In this document: in pieces, positions 17,945-25,618 of the stretch | Numbering within the stretch: position 1 is the first letter of the stretch | Layout of the letters: the number at the start of each line of letters is the position of its first letter | From: Ignavibacteriota bacterium | Lineage (GTDB): Bacteria > Bacteroidota > Ignavibacteria > UBA10030 > BY39 | Assembly (NCBI GenBank): GCA_003327435.1 | Contig: QOQV01000002.1 | Span: forward strand, 62,001 to 126,000 | Reading direction: 5' to 3' | Length of the DNA stretch: 64,000 nt | Notes under the pieces: generated by a model | Databases searched by the model: none | Seen by the model: the letters and a program-made list of their open reading frames with translations, nothing else | Told to the model about the DNA's origin: nothing | Made by a program: the position numbers and the translations under genes

Positions 17945-18948
17945 TTTGTTGTGTTTAGCTGTGAATTTCTATATTCAGTTAGTGCCTGTTCAATTTTGTT
18001 GAGGAATTCGGCTGTATAGAGTTTGTTTACAAGTGATAATCTTGCTTTTCGTCCAATTTCTTCATATTCAAGAATTTGTTTATCCGAATGAGGAGAATTA
18101 AAAATTAAACCCTGCTTCTTGAAGGTTTGTAAAGCTTTTTCATTATCGACTCTACTTAATTCCGTCAGTTTCTTCATATATTTTTTCCCGTTGCGTAACA
18201 AAATTTCTTGAAGATCTTGTGGTAATTGGTCATACATTTTTTTTGATATTACAACTGCACCACAGGCATCTGCAAGTGGTAGTGTAAAAATATATTTTAC
18301 CCGTGTCCACCACTGAAGTCCAAGAGCGGCAAGTGGTGATGTATAAACGCCATCAATTAATTTTGTTTGGAGAGAAGTTAAAACATCAGTAACTGAGAGT
18401 GGAATAGGTGTAATTCCTAATGATCTGAATGTGGCTTCTGCTATTGGGTCTCCTTCCCATGCCCACATTTTAACATTTTTCATATCTTCTTTTTTCGTAA
18501 CAGGTGTGTTGGTAAATACATATACAAAGCCTACCTCAGCCCAACCCAGAAGTACATACCCACCCTGTTCAAATGCTGAATTGAATTCTTTATCGAATTT
18601 CTGATAAATATAATCCACCTCATCATAACTTCTAAACAGGAATGGTGAGTCTAATATGCGCACCTGTGGAGCAATTTCACCAATTCCAACTCCAGTAATG
18701 CCAGCACTGTGTAACTGGCCTAATCTGATTTTTCTTAAAACATCTTTTTCATCTCCCTGCACACCACCAGCATAAATTTTGAAGCCAAGTTTACCATTGC
18801 TTTCTTTCCTGACTGCTGCATCATATTCTTTCATTATATTCATCCAGGTCGTACCATCTGGTGCTAAAGTTGCAAATTTTATGGTATACTGTTGTGAATA
18901 GGTTAGTGAGCAAATTAAGAAGAGTAAAAAAATTTTTATAATCTTCAA
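17941..18948 (-). CDS. dctP: TRAP transporter substrate-binding protein DctP-like (TatP type)
   Basis: 335-residue periplasmic receptor with a signal peptide (first 19 residues, ending LTYSQ). It shows the DctP fold: IKFATLAPDGTTWMNIMKEY, LRKIRLGQLHSAGITGVG, and LSVTDVLTSLQTKLIDGVYT. In most DctP proteins the helix-strand motif GLKIR carries the arginine that binds the substrate carboxylate; here the aligned segment reads NVKMWAWEGDP, with Trp162 in place of Arg. Together with the TatT-type lipoprotein encoded just upstream, this suggests a receptor for a ligand that is not a simple carboxylate, as proposed for the Treponema TatP system. Ligand not identifiable from sequence. Confidence 0.9.
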   Translation of the reverse strand: MKIIKIFLLFLICSLTYSQQYTIKFATLAPDGTTWMNIMKEYDAAVRKESNGKLGFKIYAGGVQGDEKDVLRKIRLGQLHSAGITGVGIGEIAPQVRILDSPFLFRSYDEVDYIYQKFDKEFNSAFEQGGYVLLGWAEVGFVYVFTNTPVTKKEDMKNVKMWAWEGDPIAEATFRSLGITPIPLSVTDVLTSLQTKLIDGVYTSPLAALGLQWWTRVKYIFTLPLADACGAVVISKKMYDQLPQDLQEILLRNGKKYMKKLTELSRVDNEKALQTFKKQGLIFNSPHSDKQILEYEEIGRKARLSLVNKLYTAEFLNKIEQALTEYRNSQLNTTK

Positions 18949-18960
18949 GAATAGTCTCCT

Positions 18961-19812
18961 TTAAAATAGTTCATTAAATTTGTTTCTTAAAATTTCAGCT
19001 TTCTTTTTTGCAATTACATTGGATAATCTTGCTTCAGGTAGGACATCCTCACTCATCTCATCAATTTTACCAAGCAGATCTTGAAATAAAACAGGGTCTT
19101 GAATTTGTACTGCATAAGTTTTAGCATAGTAAACATAAGTCATCAGGAATTTCCCTTCATTAATTGAAAGGCATTTATCAAAATGTTTTTTTGATTCTTC
19201 GGGATTTCCACCAAATATTTTAGGGCGGCTACCATATAATGCACCTAAAAAGAAATGTGCTCCACCATAATAATAATTCTCGTCTGTTTTGATAATGAAT
19301 TTCATGATAGCTTCAACTTTTGGAAGATCCGCAAGTGCTTCTGGTTGTGTAAGGTTTAAGCTTATATAACTTCCCCATGCAATTGCAGTCCAGAATAGAG
19401 CAGGAATATCCGATTTTTTAAAAGTTGATAGAGAATTTTCAAAGTTTGCGAGAGTTGCATTCTCATCAAAATGTTTGTTTTGTTTTAATAATTCAATCCC
19501 AAATTCTTTAGCTCTTAAATAAAATATTTTTGCTCGTTCAACATCTGTATCCTCTACAAAACCAAGGGCATAACTCGTATATCCGGTGCAAAGCAGTTGT
19601 AGTAAATCTTTGTTAGTAGGATCTGATTTTTTCATTGCCTCAAGTAACTTAAGATTTGAAGCAATACTTTTTTCGGCAAGTTCAAGATCCGACTCTTCAT
19701 TTAGTACCACAAAACCGTTGTCCATTATGTCACTCATTGAACGAACGGCAAATTTCTGGATACTACAACCAGAAATTAGTAGCAGTAATAAAATTGTTAA
19801 TTTTCTTTGCAT
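18961..19812 (-). CDS. tatT: TatT-type TRAP-associated lipoprotein
   Basis: 283-residue periplasmic lipoprotein that partners with the TRAP receptor. ATG 19812 is chosen because it opens a lipoprotein signal (MQRKLTILLLLLISGC, lipidated Cys16), and an in-frame start 84 nt upstream lacks one. The mature part is alpha-helical and TPR-like: TGYTSYALGFVEDTDVERA, the run FEN..FKKSDIPALFWTAIAWG, AHFFLGALYGSRPKIFGGNP and CLSINEGKFLMTYVYYAKTY are features I associate with the TatT (Tp0956) family. The gene order tatT-dctP-dctQ-dctM matches that system. TatT is thought to form a complex with the receptor, perhaps passing a hydrophobic ligand. Confidence 0.85.
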   Translation of the reverse strand: MQRKLTILLLLLISGCSIQKFAVRSMSDIMDNGFVVLNEESDLELAEKSIASNLKLLEAMKKSDPTNKDLLQLLCTGYTSYALGFVEDTDVERAKIFYLRAKEFGIELLKQNKHFDENATLANFENSLSTFKKSDIPALFWTAIAWGSYISLNLTQPEALADLPKVEAIMKFIIKTDENYYYGGAHFFLGALYGSRPKIFGGNPEESKKHFDKCLSINEGKFLMTYVYYAKTYAVQIQDPVLFQDLLGKIDEMSEDVLPEARLSNVIAKKKAEILRNKFNELF

Positions 19813-19825
19813 ATCAATTGCTCTA

Positions 19826-19853
19826 AATATAATTAATGGTTCTGAATATTCAA
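19826..19853 (-). promoter_or_regulatory. candidate promoter of the tatT-dctPQM operon
   Basis: On the minus strand: TTGAAT (19853-19848), 16-nt spacer, TATATT (19831-19826). Only 13 nt separate the -10 box from the tatT ATG, so the predicted leader is a few nucleotides long. Confidence 0.33.
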
Positions 19854-19946
19854 AAATATTGATGATGTTATGTTTGTGATCTGAAACACTGAACAATTTA
19901 TGATAAATCTTTATAATTTGGCAGTATAATTAATTTTTTAAGAATT

Positions 19947-20069
19947 ATGAGTAAAAATAAAAGTGATTTTAAAGATAGATTATTTAACCTCGCAATGTAC
20001 GCATTAGGTGCTTTATTTCTGTTTGTTGTTGCGATTTTTGCAGTGAAAATGTTAGCATCAACGTTTTAA
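19947..20069 (+). CDS. 40-residue single-span membrane protein
   Basis: Short ORF starting at ATG 19947: a basic N-terminus (MSKNKSDFKDRLFN) followed by one hydrophobic helix (about residues 15-38, ALGALFLFVVAIFAVKML). A consensus TATAAT lies at 19925-19930, leaving a leader of about 10 nt, but a good -35 box and a clear ribosome site are lacking. The stop overlaps by 4 nt the end of the convergent protease-fusion gene. The protein-like composition and the lysine-rich start before the helix favour a real small protein; conservation would be needed for certainty. Function unknown. Confidence 0.5.
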   Translation: MSKNKSDFKDRLFNLAMYALGALFLFVVAIFAVKMLASTF

Positions 20070-23000
20070 AAGTCGGTCCCCAAAGAAATATAATATTTCG
20101 GTCTGGAAGTAGCTTGCAAATCAAACCACCAGGCAACATCTAATTTTACAAGAAATCCCAAGAATATAAACCTGATTCCGTAACCTGTGCCACCAAGTAA
20201 ATCCTTCATATATGTACCGTTTTCGTTTTTAGCGAAAGCCTGAAAATCCTTTTTACTATGCCATGCTGAACCTAAATCGAGGAAAAGCACACCAGTAAGA
20301 GTTTGCCAGAAAACCGGCAGTGGTCCAGCTGATAAATATCCGAGTAAAGGAAATCTGAATTCTGTGTTTAATAGAAAGTATTTTGTTCCAATCTTTGTAT
20401 TATAGATATATCCGCGCAGTGGAACTCCTGAAGTCAAGAAAAGGAAATCTTCGGCGTTTTCAAATGGAATTCTATTATTTGTGAACTTACGGTTAATCCA
20501 GTTATCAACTCCACCAACAATAAATCTCTGTGGATCATTTCCATAACTGCCACCGAATGCAAATCTCTGTGCAAGTGTATAGTTTTTCCAAATTTTGAAA
20601 TATGTACGATAATCAACCAATAACGAGATGAAGCTCAGCCCATTAGATGAAATCTTGGGTGTACCATATGCAGTTAAATTGTATCTTGTGCCATTTGCTG
20701 GTGAAATATAACCCCATAAAGAATTATCATGAACATAGCTTAGAGAAGTAAGAAGCAAATTTCTTCTTTGAATTGGTTCGAATGGAATATCTAATTTTTC
20801 TTTTGTAATAACGAAATAGTTTAAACCTAAATCAAATCTGTTAAATTTTGTTAACGGGTAAGAAGCAGCCGCTGACGCGCCATATGTTCTAAATCTATAA
20901 AGGAAATCGTAATATGCATCGCCTAAGATTATAAACCTTGCACTATGAAATGCTTGAAACATATAATCAATACGATGTGGTAAATTATAATATGCAAGAA
21001 TATAGTCGCTATTTTTTAAATCACCGTTTAAGTTAGTTAAGAAGAAAATTTGATGATCACCCATCATATCGCTAAATGCCATAATAGTGGAGCCGAGAAC
21101 ACCATAATATGTATTGAATCCTGCCGTTCCATAAATAATATCAGGTGAGAAATCGAGCTTGTACTTATTGATTATGTAATTTCCTTCCTCATCTAAATTA
21201 TTTGAAATAGCAAAAGTAGTTGAGGTGTCAATGCTTTTTATTAGATTGGATTCAGGTAATGCAGGTGTGAATACATAATTTTTGAAGTCAACTTTTATAT
21301 CTTTACCATAAAGTTCAATCGTATCCTCGACATTGGTAGAAATTAAAATGTCTTCTCTGACCTTTAATGTATCTGTTTCCTTTTGTAATTCGACTATTTG
21401 AAATTTTCGAGATTTTTGTTTTATGAACTCTGTAGGTTCCAAATTTTCAGTCGAGATTTTTCTTTCCAGAGGTGTACGCAGTAGAAATATATCGAAACCA
21501 CCTTTAACCAGGGAAGCAAATGTAAGTTTGTTTTTATCTTTTGTTATTGAAATTTGATAAATGCCAGAAAGTGAATTTGTTAATGGGGTATATATTTTGG
21601 TTACCAGATCTAATGAATAAATGTTGTTTATTCCATTTAAATCTGAAATAAAAAGTACCAGACCTGAATCAACCACGATTGGTGATGTTTCATCGCTTTC
21701 GGGTAATGTTAAAATATTGGTAATGTTTTTTGTCTCAAGTTCAATTCTGAATAAATCCTTATCAAAATCTTTAATTCTGTTAGTATTGTGTTTATATGCA
21801 GGTTTGTCGGGAGTGAAATTATGTCGGTCTGAAATGAAATATATAAATTTTCCGTCCACAGACCAGACAGGGTCAGAATCTGTGTATATGTCGTTGGTAA
21901 TGTTTTCGAATTTGTCCAGGTTGATATCATAAATATAAATATCAGATTGTTTAAAGTTGTGTCCAACAAATGTCAGTTTGTTGCCATCAGGTGACCAATC
22001 GATTGAGCTAATTCCGTCCAGATTTATTTTAAGTTTCTTTTGTTTACCTGTAGCAACATCAATTAATATTATGGCATCCTGCCCTTTGCTTTTTGCAGAT
22101 AGTGCAAGTTGTTTTCCATCTGGAGACCATGCCATACCGGGTGTCAAAAGATGCAATTCTTCAAAATCCGCTGTTCTCTGACCCTTGACTAATTTTTTTT
22201 CTATCTTACCATCAATCGCATCCATTATGAAAACATCAAAATAGTCGTCACGATTTGATATAAAAGCAATCCTATCACCTTGAGGAGAGATAGTTGGACT
22301 TGTATTATAGAAACTTCCATCCTTCTGGTGATTTGTAAGTTGTCTGGCAAACTCTGTCGGGTCTTCTCGTTTGGCAATGTCTGGCCAGTACTGAACTCTC
22401 ATCTCCTTTTGCCACTTTTCGTTTAATTCCTTTAAACCTAAGCCAATTGTTGATTTAAAACCTTGTTCAACACTTCTTGTGCCTTTTATTCTGCTCAAAA
22501 TTTCAGCAATTTTTTGTTCTCCATATTTATTTGCAATCCAGTTCCAGATTGCCTGTCCACCACGATAAGCAAAATATCCGTCAAGATAGTCTATTGTTGG
22601 TAAATTCTCGTGTATAACAGCATCTCTAATAAACATATCAGAGTTTACATCCCACTTTAGTGCTTCATATTCAGCAAGTCCTTCATTGAACCATAAAGGA
22701 AGTTGTAACATAATATTATTTGCAATTACAGATTGTAATGATCCACCATAAAACATATCGTTAATCACAGCATGTACAAGTTCATGGTGAATCACATGTC
22801 TGAATTTTTTATAATCACCTTCAAATGGAATCACAATACGATTTTTAAACAATTCTGTAACTCCACCGATACCCTCCTCTAAATATTCATATATAACATT
22901 TGTTTGCTGAAAATCGTTATGTGAATTGTATACTATGATCGGAATTCGGCTTGTTATCTGATAACGAAAACTCTTGCTTATTGATTGGTAAGCTTCTTCA

Positions 23001-23191
23001 GCAGCATCTGCTGTGAACTCAGCAATTGAATAACCATCATCAAAAAAATAGACATCAAAATGTGATGACTGGATGAAATATGTATTAAATTTTTTGTATT
23101 GTACTTTATTCTTACCAAAAATGTTTTCCTGTGAAACGGAGTTTGTTACAAATAATAAAGTAAGAAATAAAATTATTTTTATGTATTTCAT
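20066..23191 (-). CDS. secreted metalloprotease-like / beta-propeller / Omp85-like barrel fusion
   Basis: 1041 residues in three parts. After a signal peptide (ends NSVSQ, about residue 21), residues 35-290 resemble a peptidase MA-like gluzincin domain with HHELVH (His136, Glu137, His140) and WFNEGLAEYEA (Glu170, the likely third zinc ligand). Residues about 300-600 are PD40/TolB-type propeller repeats (for example TISPQGDRIAFISNRDDYFD, MAWSPDGKQLAL, SIDWSPDGNKLTF). Residues about 700-1041 look like a C-terminal surface-antigen barrel (RFAFGGSYGNDPQRFIVGG, VPLRGYIYN) ending in Phe. The protein is therefore probably anchored in the outer membrane with the propeller and protease outside or in the periplasm. 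It overlaps the methyltransferase gene by 4 nt. Substrate and role unknown. Confidence 0.82.
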   Translation of the reverse strand: MKYIKIILFLTLLFVTNSVSQENIFGKNKVQYKKFNTYFIQSSHFDVYFFDDGYSIAEFTADAAEEAYQSISKSFRYQITSRIPIIVYNSHNDFQQTNVIYEYLEEGIGGVTELFKNRIVIPFEGDYKKFRHVIHHELVHAVINDMFYGGSLQSVIANNIMLQLPLWFNEGLAEYEALKWDVNSDMFIRDAVIHENLPTIDYLDGYFAYRGGQAIWNWIANKYGEQKIAEILSRIKGTRSVEQGFKSTIGLGLKELNEKWQKEMRVQYWPDIAKREDPTEFARQLTNHQKDGSFYNTSPTISPQGDRIAFISNRDDYFDVFIMDAIDGKIEKKLVKGQRTADFEELHLLTPGMAWSPDGKQLALSAKSKGQDAIILIDVATGKQKKLKINLDGISSIDWSPDGNKLTFVGHNFKQSDIYIYDINLDKFENITNDIYTDSDPVWSVDGKFIYFISDRHNFTPDKPAYKHNTNRIKDFDKDLFRIELETKNITNILTLPESDETSPIVVDSGLVLFISDLNGINNIYSLDLVTKIYTPLTNSLSGIYQISITKDKNKLTFASLVKGGFDIFLLRTPLERKISTENLEPTEFIKQKSRKFQIVELQKETDTLKVREDILISTNVEDTIELYGKDIKVDFKNYVFTPALPESNLIKSIDTSTTFAISNNLDEEGNYIINKYKLDFSPDIIYGTAGFNTYYGVLGSTIMAFSDMMGDHQIFFLTNLNGDLKNSDYILAYYNLPHRIDYMFQAFHSARFIILGDAYYDFLYRFRTYGASAAASYPLTKFNRFDLGLNYFVITKEKLDIPFEPIQRRNLLLTSLSYVHDNSLWGYISPANGTRYNLTAYGTPKISSNGLSFISLLVDYRTYFKIWKNYTLAQRFAFGGSYGNDPQRFIVGGVDNWINRKFTNNRIPFENAEDFLFLTSGVPLRGYIYNTKIGTKYFLLNTEFRFPLLGYLSAGPLPVFWQTLTGVLFLDLGSAWHSKKDFQAFAKNENGTYMKDLLGGTGYGIRFIFLGFLVKLDVAWWFDLQATSRPKYYISLGTDF

Positions 23192-24006
23192 TTTAAACCT
23201 AACTCTTTTGTTCTACTTTTATAATCTGATAGAATGATAGCACATGCTGATGCAACATTCAAAGATTCGGCTTTTCCATACCTTGGTATCGTAATTTTTT
23301 CATCCGAAACTTTAATAAGCTCGCCAGAAATACCGTCAGCTTCACTGCCAAATATGATGATTGCTTTATTATGAAACTTTATTTTTTCTAAATTAATTCC
23401 ATCTAATGTTGTGGAATAAATCTTATAGCCATTTTTTCTAAAATCCTCAATAACTTTATTGAGTTCTACATTATTAACGACGTTCAGGTGAAAAATTGAA
23501 CCCATCGAAGCTCGCAGAACCTTTGGGTTGTAAAGGTCAGCACTTTCCTTACTTACTAAAACAGCATCTACAGCAAACCAATCACAGATTCTAAGTATTG
23601 TGCCTAAGTTTCCGGGATCTGAAATTTTTTCAAGCGCCACTATTAACGAATATTGGATATTTTTGTTAAATGTTTGGTTTAATTCAGTAGATTTCTTTTT
23701 GATGATTGCAATTATCCCCTGCGATGTGATTGTATCGCATAAGTTTTCAAAATCCTTAGTTTTCACCAAAAAATTGGGAATTCCTTTTTTATCTGCAATT
23801 TCGATTAGTTTCTTTATCTGAAGGTCAGTTCCGGTATTTTCTCTAATTAGTAGGTATTCAATTTTCCAATCAGAGTTTAAAGCTTCTGAAACGATCCTTT
23901 TGCCCTCAATTATGAATTTTTGTTCTAGATCTCTATATTTTTTTATATTCAGTTTCTTTAGCTTATTCAACAATGATTTATGTATTTTTGTAAGTTTCGT
24001 CATCAT
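23188..24006 (-). CDS. SpoU/TrmH-family RNA 2'-O-methyltransferase
   Basis: 272-residue (271 if the second ATG is used) cytoplasmic enzyme that methylates a ribose 2'-OH in rRNA or tRNA using SAM. An N-terminal substrate-binding domain (EQKFIIEGKRIVSEAL) precedes the SPOUT knot: motif 1 in EKISDPGNLGTILRICDWFA (asparagine and arginine), motif 2 in IIIFGSEADGISGEL and motif 3 in IPRYGKAESLNVASACAI. The layout matches the RlmB/TrmH/YsgA branch; the exact target nucleotide cannot be assigned. It is first in a two-gene unit with the protease fusion. Its candidate promoter lies so close that the transcript may be leaderless. Confidence 0.88.
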   Translation of the reverse strand: MMTKLTKIHKSLLNKLKKLNIKKYRDLEQKFIIEGKRIVSEALNSDWKIEYLLIRENTGTDLQIKKLIEIADKKGIPNFLVKTKDFENLCDTITSQGIIAIIKKKSTELNQTFNKNIQYSLIVALEKISDPGNLGTILRICDWFAVDAVLVSKESADLYNPKVLRASMGSIFHLNVVNNVELNKVIEDFRKNGYKIYSTTLDGINLEKIKFHNKAIIIFGSEADGISGELIKVSDEKITIPRYGKAESLNVASACAIILSDYKSRTKELGLK

Positions 24007-24010
24007 TCAA

Positions 24011-24038
24011 AATATAGATAATTAGGCTTATAATTCAA
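24011..24038 (-). promoter_or_regulatory. candidate promoter of the methyltransferase gene, possibly leaderless
   Basis: On the minus strand: TTGAAT (24038-24033), 16-nt spacer, TATATT (24016-24011). The -10 box ends only 4 nt before the first of two tandem ATG codons (24006 and 24003), so transcription would start at about the start codon itself. Confidence 0.35.
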
Positions 24039-24052
24039 AATTACATTAATAT

Positions 24053-24081
24053 TTGAAAGTAAACGAGTTTATGCATATATT
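24053..24081 (+). promoter_or_regulatory. candidate promoter of the rfaE-tamB-lnt operon
   Basis: TTGAAA (24053-24058), 17-nt spacer, TATATT (24076-24081); predicted start near 24088 and leader of about 26 nt before rfaE1. It is divergent from the methyltransferase promoter in the same 107-nt space. Confidence 0.5.
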
Positions 24082-24113
24082 TAAATTAAAATGTTAAACA
24101 AATTATATCATTT

Positions 24114-25124
24114 ATGCTAATACCAGAAAAGCGGCTCGCTGAAATTTTTAATAATTTCGAGAATAAGAATATTGGAATTATAGGCGATTTAATGCTTGAT
24201 CGTTACCTGTGGGGGAATGTTAGCCGTATTTCTCCAGAAGCACCTGTTCCAATAGTTGAGATCGATGAAGAGTCAAATAGATTGGGTGGTGCAGCTAATG
24301 TAGCTAACAATATCAAATCTCTCGGTGGAAATGCAAAAATTTATGGTGTAATAGGTGATGATGATGATGGTAAAATATTATTTAATGTTTTGAAAAATTC
24401 TGGCTTTGAAGTAGAAGGTGTTATTAGTGATAAAACCAGGCCCACAACCGTAAAAACAAGAGTTATTGCTCACAAGCAACATGTTGTTCGCGTCGATAGG
24501 GAAAATAGAAGAGAAATATCTCATGAAGTTGAAACAAAAATCCTGAGCATTCTTAGAACTCATATATCAGACCTGGATGCCGTTATTATCGAAGATTATA
24601 ACAAGGGTGTGGTAACAAAAAATTTGATAAAAGGAATTATCGAACTATGTAATAAGAATGGTGTAATTGTAAATGTGGATCCAAAGTATAATAATTTTTT
24701 TGAATACAAAAATGTTACTGTGTTTAAACCCAATCGAAAAGAAACAGAAGATGCACTTGGTATGAAATTAACTAATGAGGAATCATATAGACAGGCTACT
24801 GATAGAATTATGGAACTGCTTCGTGCAAACTCTATAATTATTACTCGAGGTGAAGAAGGGATGAGTATTAGAATGAATGGAGGAGAATTTTTTACAATAC
24901 CAACTACTGCCCGGAAGGTCGCTGATGTATCGGGTGCTGGAGACACGGTTATTTCAACTCTGACTATTGCAATGGCAGCGGGTGCTACAGTTCAAGAAGC
25001 AGCCATTCTCGCTAACACAGCTGGTGGAATTGTCTGCGGTGAGGTAGGTATTGTCCCAATTAATAAAAAAGAACTCTATCAGGTATTGCTCGAAGATATG
25101 AATCATAGACAAAGAAGGAAATAA
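24114..25124 (+). CDS. rfaE1: D-glycero-beta-D-manno-heptose-7-phosphate kinase
   Basis: 336-residue PfkB-family sugar kinase that makes the heptose 1,7-bisphosphate used for LPS core. The opening GDLMLDRYLWGNVSRISPEA with PVPIVEID (about residues 24-50) is characteristic of RfaE/HldE kinases; RLGGAANVANNIKSLGG is the sugar-binding glycine region; the catalytic base is Asp277 in DVSGAGDTVIST. In E. coli this domain is fused to the adenylyltransferase as HldE; here the two are separate genes 8 nt apart. It is first in an 11-gene operon. Presence implies a heptose-containing LPS or glycan. Confidence 0.93.
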   Translation: MLIPEKRLAEIFNNFENKNIGIIGDLMLDRYLWGNVSRISPEAPVPIVEIDEESNRLGGAANVANNIKSLGGNAKIYGVIGDDDDGKILFNVLKNSGFEVEGVISDKTRPTTVKTRVIAHKQHVVRVDRENRREISHEVETKILSILRTHISDLDAVIIEDYNKGVVTKNLIKGIIELCNKNGVIVNVDPKYNNFFEYKNVTVFKPNRKETEDALGMKLTNEESYRQATDRIMELLRANSIIITRGEEGMSIRMNGGEFFTIPTTARKVADVSGAGDTVISTLTIAMAAGATVQEAAILANTAGGIVCGEVGIVPINKKELYQVLLEDMNHRQRRK

Positions 25125-25132
25125 GATCATTT

Positions 25133-25615
25133 ATGGGAAAGATTGTTAATTTAGATGAACTTAAAATTTTAAGACAAGAATTTAGGAAGAAACAACAAAA
25201 AGTTGTTTTTACAAACGGTGTTTTTGATATTTTACATCGTGGTCATATAGAATATTTGAACAAAGCAAAAAAATTAGGTGATATTCTTGTTGTTGGAATC
25301 AATTCAGATGATTCTGTTAGAAAAATTAAGGGGAATAAAAGACCTATAGTTAAACAAGATGATAGAGCTTATTTAATTTCAAATATATGTTGTGTCGATT
25401 TTGTTTGTATTTTTAAAGAGGAAACTCCACTTAATTTAATTAGCGAAATTATACCAGATGTGTTAGTTAAAGGTGCGGACTGGAATAAAGAGAACATTGT
25501 CGGAAAAGATATAGTCGAAAATAATGGCGGTAAGGTCGAAACCATTGAATTTGTACCTCAATGTTCAACAACCAATATAATTGATATCATCATTGAGAGA
25601 TATTGTAATCAATAG
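25133..25615 (+). CDS. rfaE2: D-glycero-beta-D-manno-heptose 1-phosphate adenylyltransferase
   Basis: 160-residue cytidylyltransferase-fold enzyme that forms ADP-heptose. The nucleotide-binding motif is GVFDILHRGHIEYL with His35 and His38 of HxGH, followed by VGINSDDSVRKIKG and the typical LVKGADWNKENIVG and C-terminal STTNIIDII. It is the stand-alone counterpart of the C-terminal half of HldE. tamB follows after 3 nt. The phosphatase and epimerase of the same pathway (gmhB, hldD) are not in this window. Confidence 0.93.
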   Translation: MGKIVNLDELKILRQEFRKKQQKVVFTNGVFDILHRGHIEYLNKAKKLGDILVVGINSDDSVRKIKGNKRPIVKQDDRAYLISNICCVDFVCIFKEETPLNLISEIIPDVLVKGADWNKENIVGKDIVENNGGKVETIEFVPQCSTTNIIDIIIERYCNQ

Positions 25616-25618
25616 TTA

